Positions 4,341-5,794 of a stretch of DNA of 5,794 bases are shown one piece after another. Source of the stretch: Acidobacteriota bacterium (GTDB taxonomy: Bacteria; Acidobacteriota; Vicinamibacteria; Vicinamibacterales; SCN-69-37); contig JAKALV010000214.1 in the NCBI GenBank assembly GCA_021824055.1, positions 1-5,794 of the forward strand, written 5' to 3'. Position 1 is the stretch's first letter; the number at the start of each line of letters is the position of its first letter. The notes below the pieces were generated by a model. The model did no database searches and was not told the origin of the DNA. It saw nothing but the letters and a program-made list of their open reading frames with translations. The position numbers and the translations under genes are program-made.

Positions 4341-5531
4341 ATGGAATTCTCGACCAAGACCATTCACTTCAATCAGCCATCGGACCCGACCACCGGAGCG
4401 GTCGTCTCGCCGATCTATCAGACCACCACGTATCAGCAGGAGGGGCCGGGCGAGAACATGGGCTTCGACTACTCGCGCACCAACAACCCCACGCGCAAGC
4501 GGCTCGAGGGTGTGCTCGCGGAGCTCGAGGGCGCGACGCATTGCGCCGTGTTCGGATCGGGCCTCGCGGCCGAGCATGCGATTCTGCAGGCGTATCTCAA
4601 GCCGGGAACGGAAATCATCGTGCCGCAGGATGTGTACGGCGGAACGTTCCGGATGCTGCACAAGGTGTTCGAGCCGATCGGCTGCACGGTGACCGATGTG
4701 GATTTTGCCGACCTGGAAGCGGTGAACCGCGCCGTGACCCGCCAGACACAGCTGGTCTGGCTCGAGTCGCCGACCAATCCGCGGCTGCTGGTTTATGACA
4801 TCAAGGCCATCGCGAAGATCGCGCACGCCCACGGCGCGCTCGTCGTCGTCGACAACACGTTTGCCACGCCGTACTTTCAGCAGCCGCTCGATCTGGGCGC
4901 CGACCTCGCGCTGCACAGCGTGACGAAGTACCTCGCCGGTCACTCCGACCTGATTCAGGGCGCCGTCATCGCGCGCGACGCGGCGGTGTTCGAGCCGGTC
5001 GGCTTTCTCCAGAACGCATTGGGCGGTGTGCCGAGCGCGTTTGACTGCTGGCTCACGTTGCGCGGCCTCAAGACGCTCGAGCTGCGGATGGAACGTCACG
5101 CCGTCAACGCGCAGAGGATCGCCGAAGCGCTCGAGGCGCATCCGCGGGTGAAGCGCGTGTATTTCCCGGGCCTCAGCTCGCATCCGGGCCACGCGATGGC
5201 GAAGGCCCAGATGACCGGCTTTGGCGGCATGGTGTCGTTCGAGCTCGACGGCACACCCGAAGAGGCGTCGGCATTCGTATCGAATCGCAAGTATTTCGCG
5301 CTCGGCGAAAGCCTCGGCGGTGTGCGCGCGCTGGTGTGCCTGCCGTGCAAGATGACGCACGCGGCGATCCCGGCAAAGACACGGCATGCGCTCGGGCTGT
5401 CCGACACGCTCATCAGGCTCTCGCCCGGCATCGAGGGGACGAAAGATCTGATCGGCGACTTGATCGGGGGGCTGGACGCGCTGGGCGCGCGAACCGCGCC
5501 AGGGGAAGAGGCGCTCGCGTCTTCGATCTGA
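4341..5531 (+). CDS. metB: Cystathionine gamma-synthase (PLP enzyme, transsulfuration family)
   Basis: Condenses an O-acylated homoserine with cysteine to cystathionine, in the cytoplasm. It has 396 residues, close to the family's 380-400. Motifs: DYSRTNNPTR (43-52; Tyr44 and Arg46 hold PLP phosphate of the partner subunit), GSGLAA (72-77), DVYGGTFR (97-104; Tyr99, Arg104), SPTNP (143-147), VVDNTFATPY (169-178; Asp171), SVTKYLAGHSD (193-203; Lys196 forms the PLP aldimine), ALGESLGG (320-327) and IRLSPGIE (358-365; Arg359 binds substrate carboxylate). All sit two residues earlier than the equivalents I recall for E. coli MetB. Asp43 and Glu323 match the Asp/Glu pair of gamma-synthases and not the Phe/Tyr of beta-lyases. 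Start at ATG with CAGGAG 8 nt upstream, 26 nt after the kinase gene. Gamma-lyase or direct sulfhydrylase activity cannot be excluded. Confidence 0.88.
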   Translation: MEFSTKTIHFNQPSDPTTGAVVSPIYQTTTYQQEGPGENMGFDYSRTNNPTRKRLEGVLAELEGATHCAVFGSGLAAEHAILQAYLKPGTEIIVPQDVYGGTFRMLHKVFEPIGCTVTDVDFADLEAVNRAVTRQTQLVWLESPTNPRLLVYDIKAIAKIAHAHGALVVVDNTFATPYFQQPLDLGADLALHSVTKYLAGHSDLIQGAVIARDAAVFEPVGFLQNALGGVPSAFDCWLTLRGLKTLELRMERHAVNAQRIAEALEAHPRVKRVYFPGLSSHPGHAMAKAQMTGFGGMVSFELDGTPEEASAFVSNRKYFALGESLGGVRALVCLPCKMTHAAIPAKTRHALGLSDTLIRLSPGIEGTKDLIGDLIGGLDALGARTAPGEEALASSI

Positions 5532-5570
5532 AGCGGGGGCCGGGGATCGGGCTCCATCACGCGGATTCCG

Positions 5571-5634
5571 CCACGAACCTGAACCTCACGAACCTCACGA
5601 ACCTCACGAACCGTTCGAACCGTTCGAACGGTTC
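5571..5634 (+). repeat. Nonamer array 3 (CCNNNCGAA) downstream of metB
   Basis: After an imperfect lead-in (5571-5583) there are five exact 9-bp units at 5584-5628: CCTCACGAA x3 and CCGTTCGAA x2. The right end forms an 18-bp perfect palindrome, GAACCGTTCGAACGGTTC (5617-5634). It lies in the noncoding gap between metB and the next gene. The 23 bp at 5607-5629 are the exact reverse complement of 3207-3229 in array 2. The palindrome could fold at the 3' end of the metB message, but no T-tract follows. Confidence 0.92.
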
Positions 5635-5651
5635 CGGTGTCAAATAACGCC

Positions 5652-5794
5652 ATGCCTCGAACGTGGCTGTGCGCTTGTCTGCTCGTCTCAGTCGTCAGCG
5701 GCGGCGCCTGCGCGTCGGTTCCGATCAACAAATCTGCGGCCGCTGATCTGGCGAAAGCGGGCGCGCTTGTTGCTGAAGGCTGCTACGACTGCCT
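5652..5794 (+). CDS. Exported or lipoprotein-like protein, N-terminal fragment
   Basis: 47 residues before the window ends. MPRT is followed by a hydrophobic stretch, WLCACLLVSVVSGGACA (5-21), typical of a Sec signal peptide. The cysteine at 20 is preceded by Gly-Gly-Ala, a poor fit to the lipobox ([LVI]-[ASTVI]-[GAS]-C), so cleavage by signal peptidase I after ACA or lipidation at Cys20 are both possible. The mature start has ADLAKAGALVAEGCYDC (31-47), reminiscent of the first helix of a tetratricopeptide repeat (A..LV.EG.Y), but this is too short to be sure. No clear ribosome-binding site precedes the ATG. It lies 120 nt after metB, beyond nonamer array 3, and probably is not part of the methionine operon. 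Confidence 0.6.
   Translation, partial: MPRTWLCACLLVSVVSGGACASVPINKSAAADLAKAGALVAEGCYDC

Noticed and set aside
4326..5387. Long minus-strand open frame opposite metB (about 353 codons)
   Set aside because: It is a GC-rich antisense shadow: Arg/His-rich composition with no recognisable domain, fully opposite a clear PLP enzyme. The same applies to 3331-4311 and 2164-3060 on the minus strand.
5096..5731. Minus-strand open frame with VRTVREVREVREV repeats
   Set aside because: The peptide repeat is just nonamer array 3 read on the other strand, and the rest is antisense to metB.

Overview
The window is GC-rich, densely packed bacterial DNA. It shows GC-ending codons, GTG and TTG starts, 4-nt start/stop overlaps, a SAM-I riboswitch in a Gram-negative-like context and several families of short tandem repeats. 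This fits a soil or environmental bacterium of the Acidobacteriota (Vicinamibacteria-like) type. That assignment is an inference from style and gene content, because no marker gene is present.

Left part (1-1986): the first 19 codons of argG (argininosuccinate synthase) run off the left edge on the minus strand from a TTG start. A small conserved protein of unknown function (317-697, plus) follows and overlaps tail-to-tail with a minus-strand pair. That pair is a small three-helix membrane protein (1176-1406) and an RluE-type 23S rRNA pseudouridine synthase (658-1179), coupled by a 4-nt overlap. Across a 61-bp divergent gap, mostly filled by a heptamer tandem array, lies a bacterial protein with the opioid growth factor receptor (OGFr) N-terminal domain (1468-1986). 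Its stop codon is shared with a REP-like hairpin.

Right part (1987-5531): a methionine-branch operon. A sigma70-type promoter with a perfect 20-bp dyad over its -35 box is followed by a SAM-I (S-box) riboswitch. Then come hom (homoserine dehydrogenase), an aspartate-kinase-like protein without ACT domains (4-nt overlap with hom) and a cystathionine gamma-synthase (26-nt gap). Together these take aspartate to aspartyl phosphate, form homoserine from the semialdehyde, and start transsulfuration from an activated homoserine. The semialdehyde dehydrogenase, the homoserine acyltransferase and the beta-lyase step must lie elsewhere. The riboswitch would shut the operon down when SAM is plentiful. 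A secreted or lipoprotein-like gene starts at 5652 and runs off the right edge.

The most unusual feature is a family of 9-bp tandem repeats (constant CGAACC plus 3 variable bases) found three times in about 3.4 kb. One copy sits inside the hom N-terminus as a (x-Glu-Pro)n tail. One lies, in inverted orientation, in the hom linker before the ACT-like domain as a Gly-Ser-x repeat. One lies between metB and the next gene. The last two share a perfect 23-bp stretch in opposite orientation. This looks like a mobile or expanding element tolerated in frame inside an essential enzyme, and it is the best candidate here for something undescribed.
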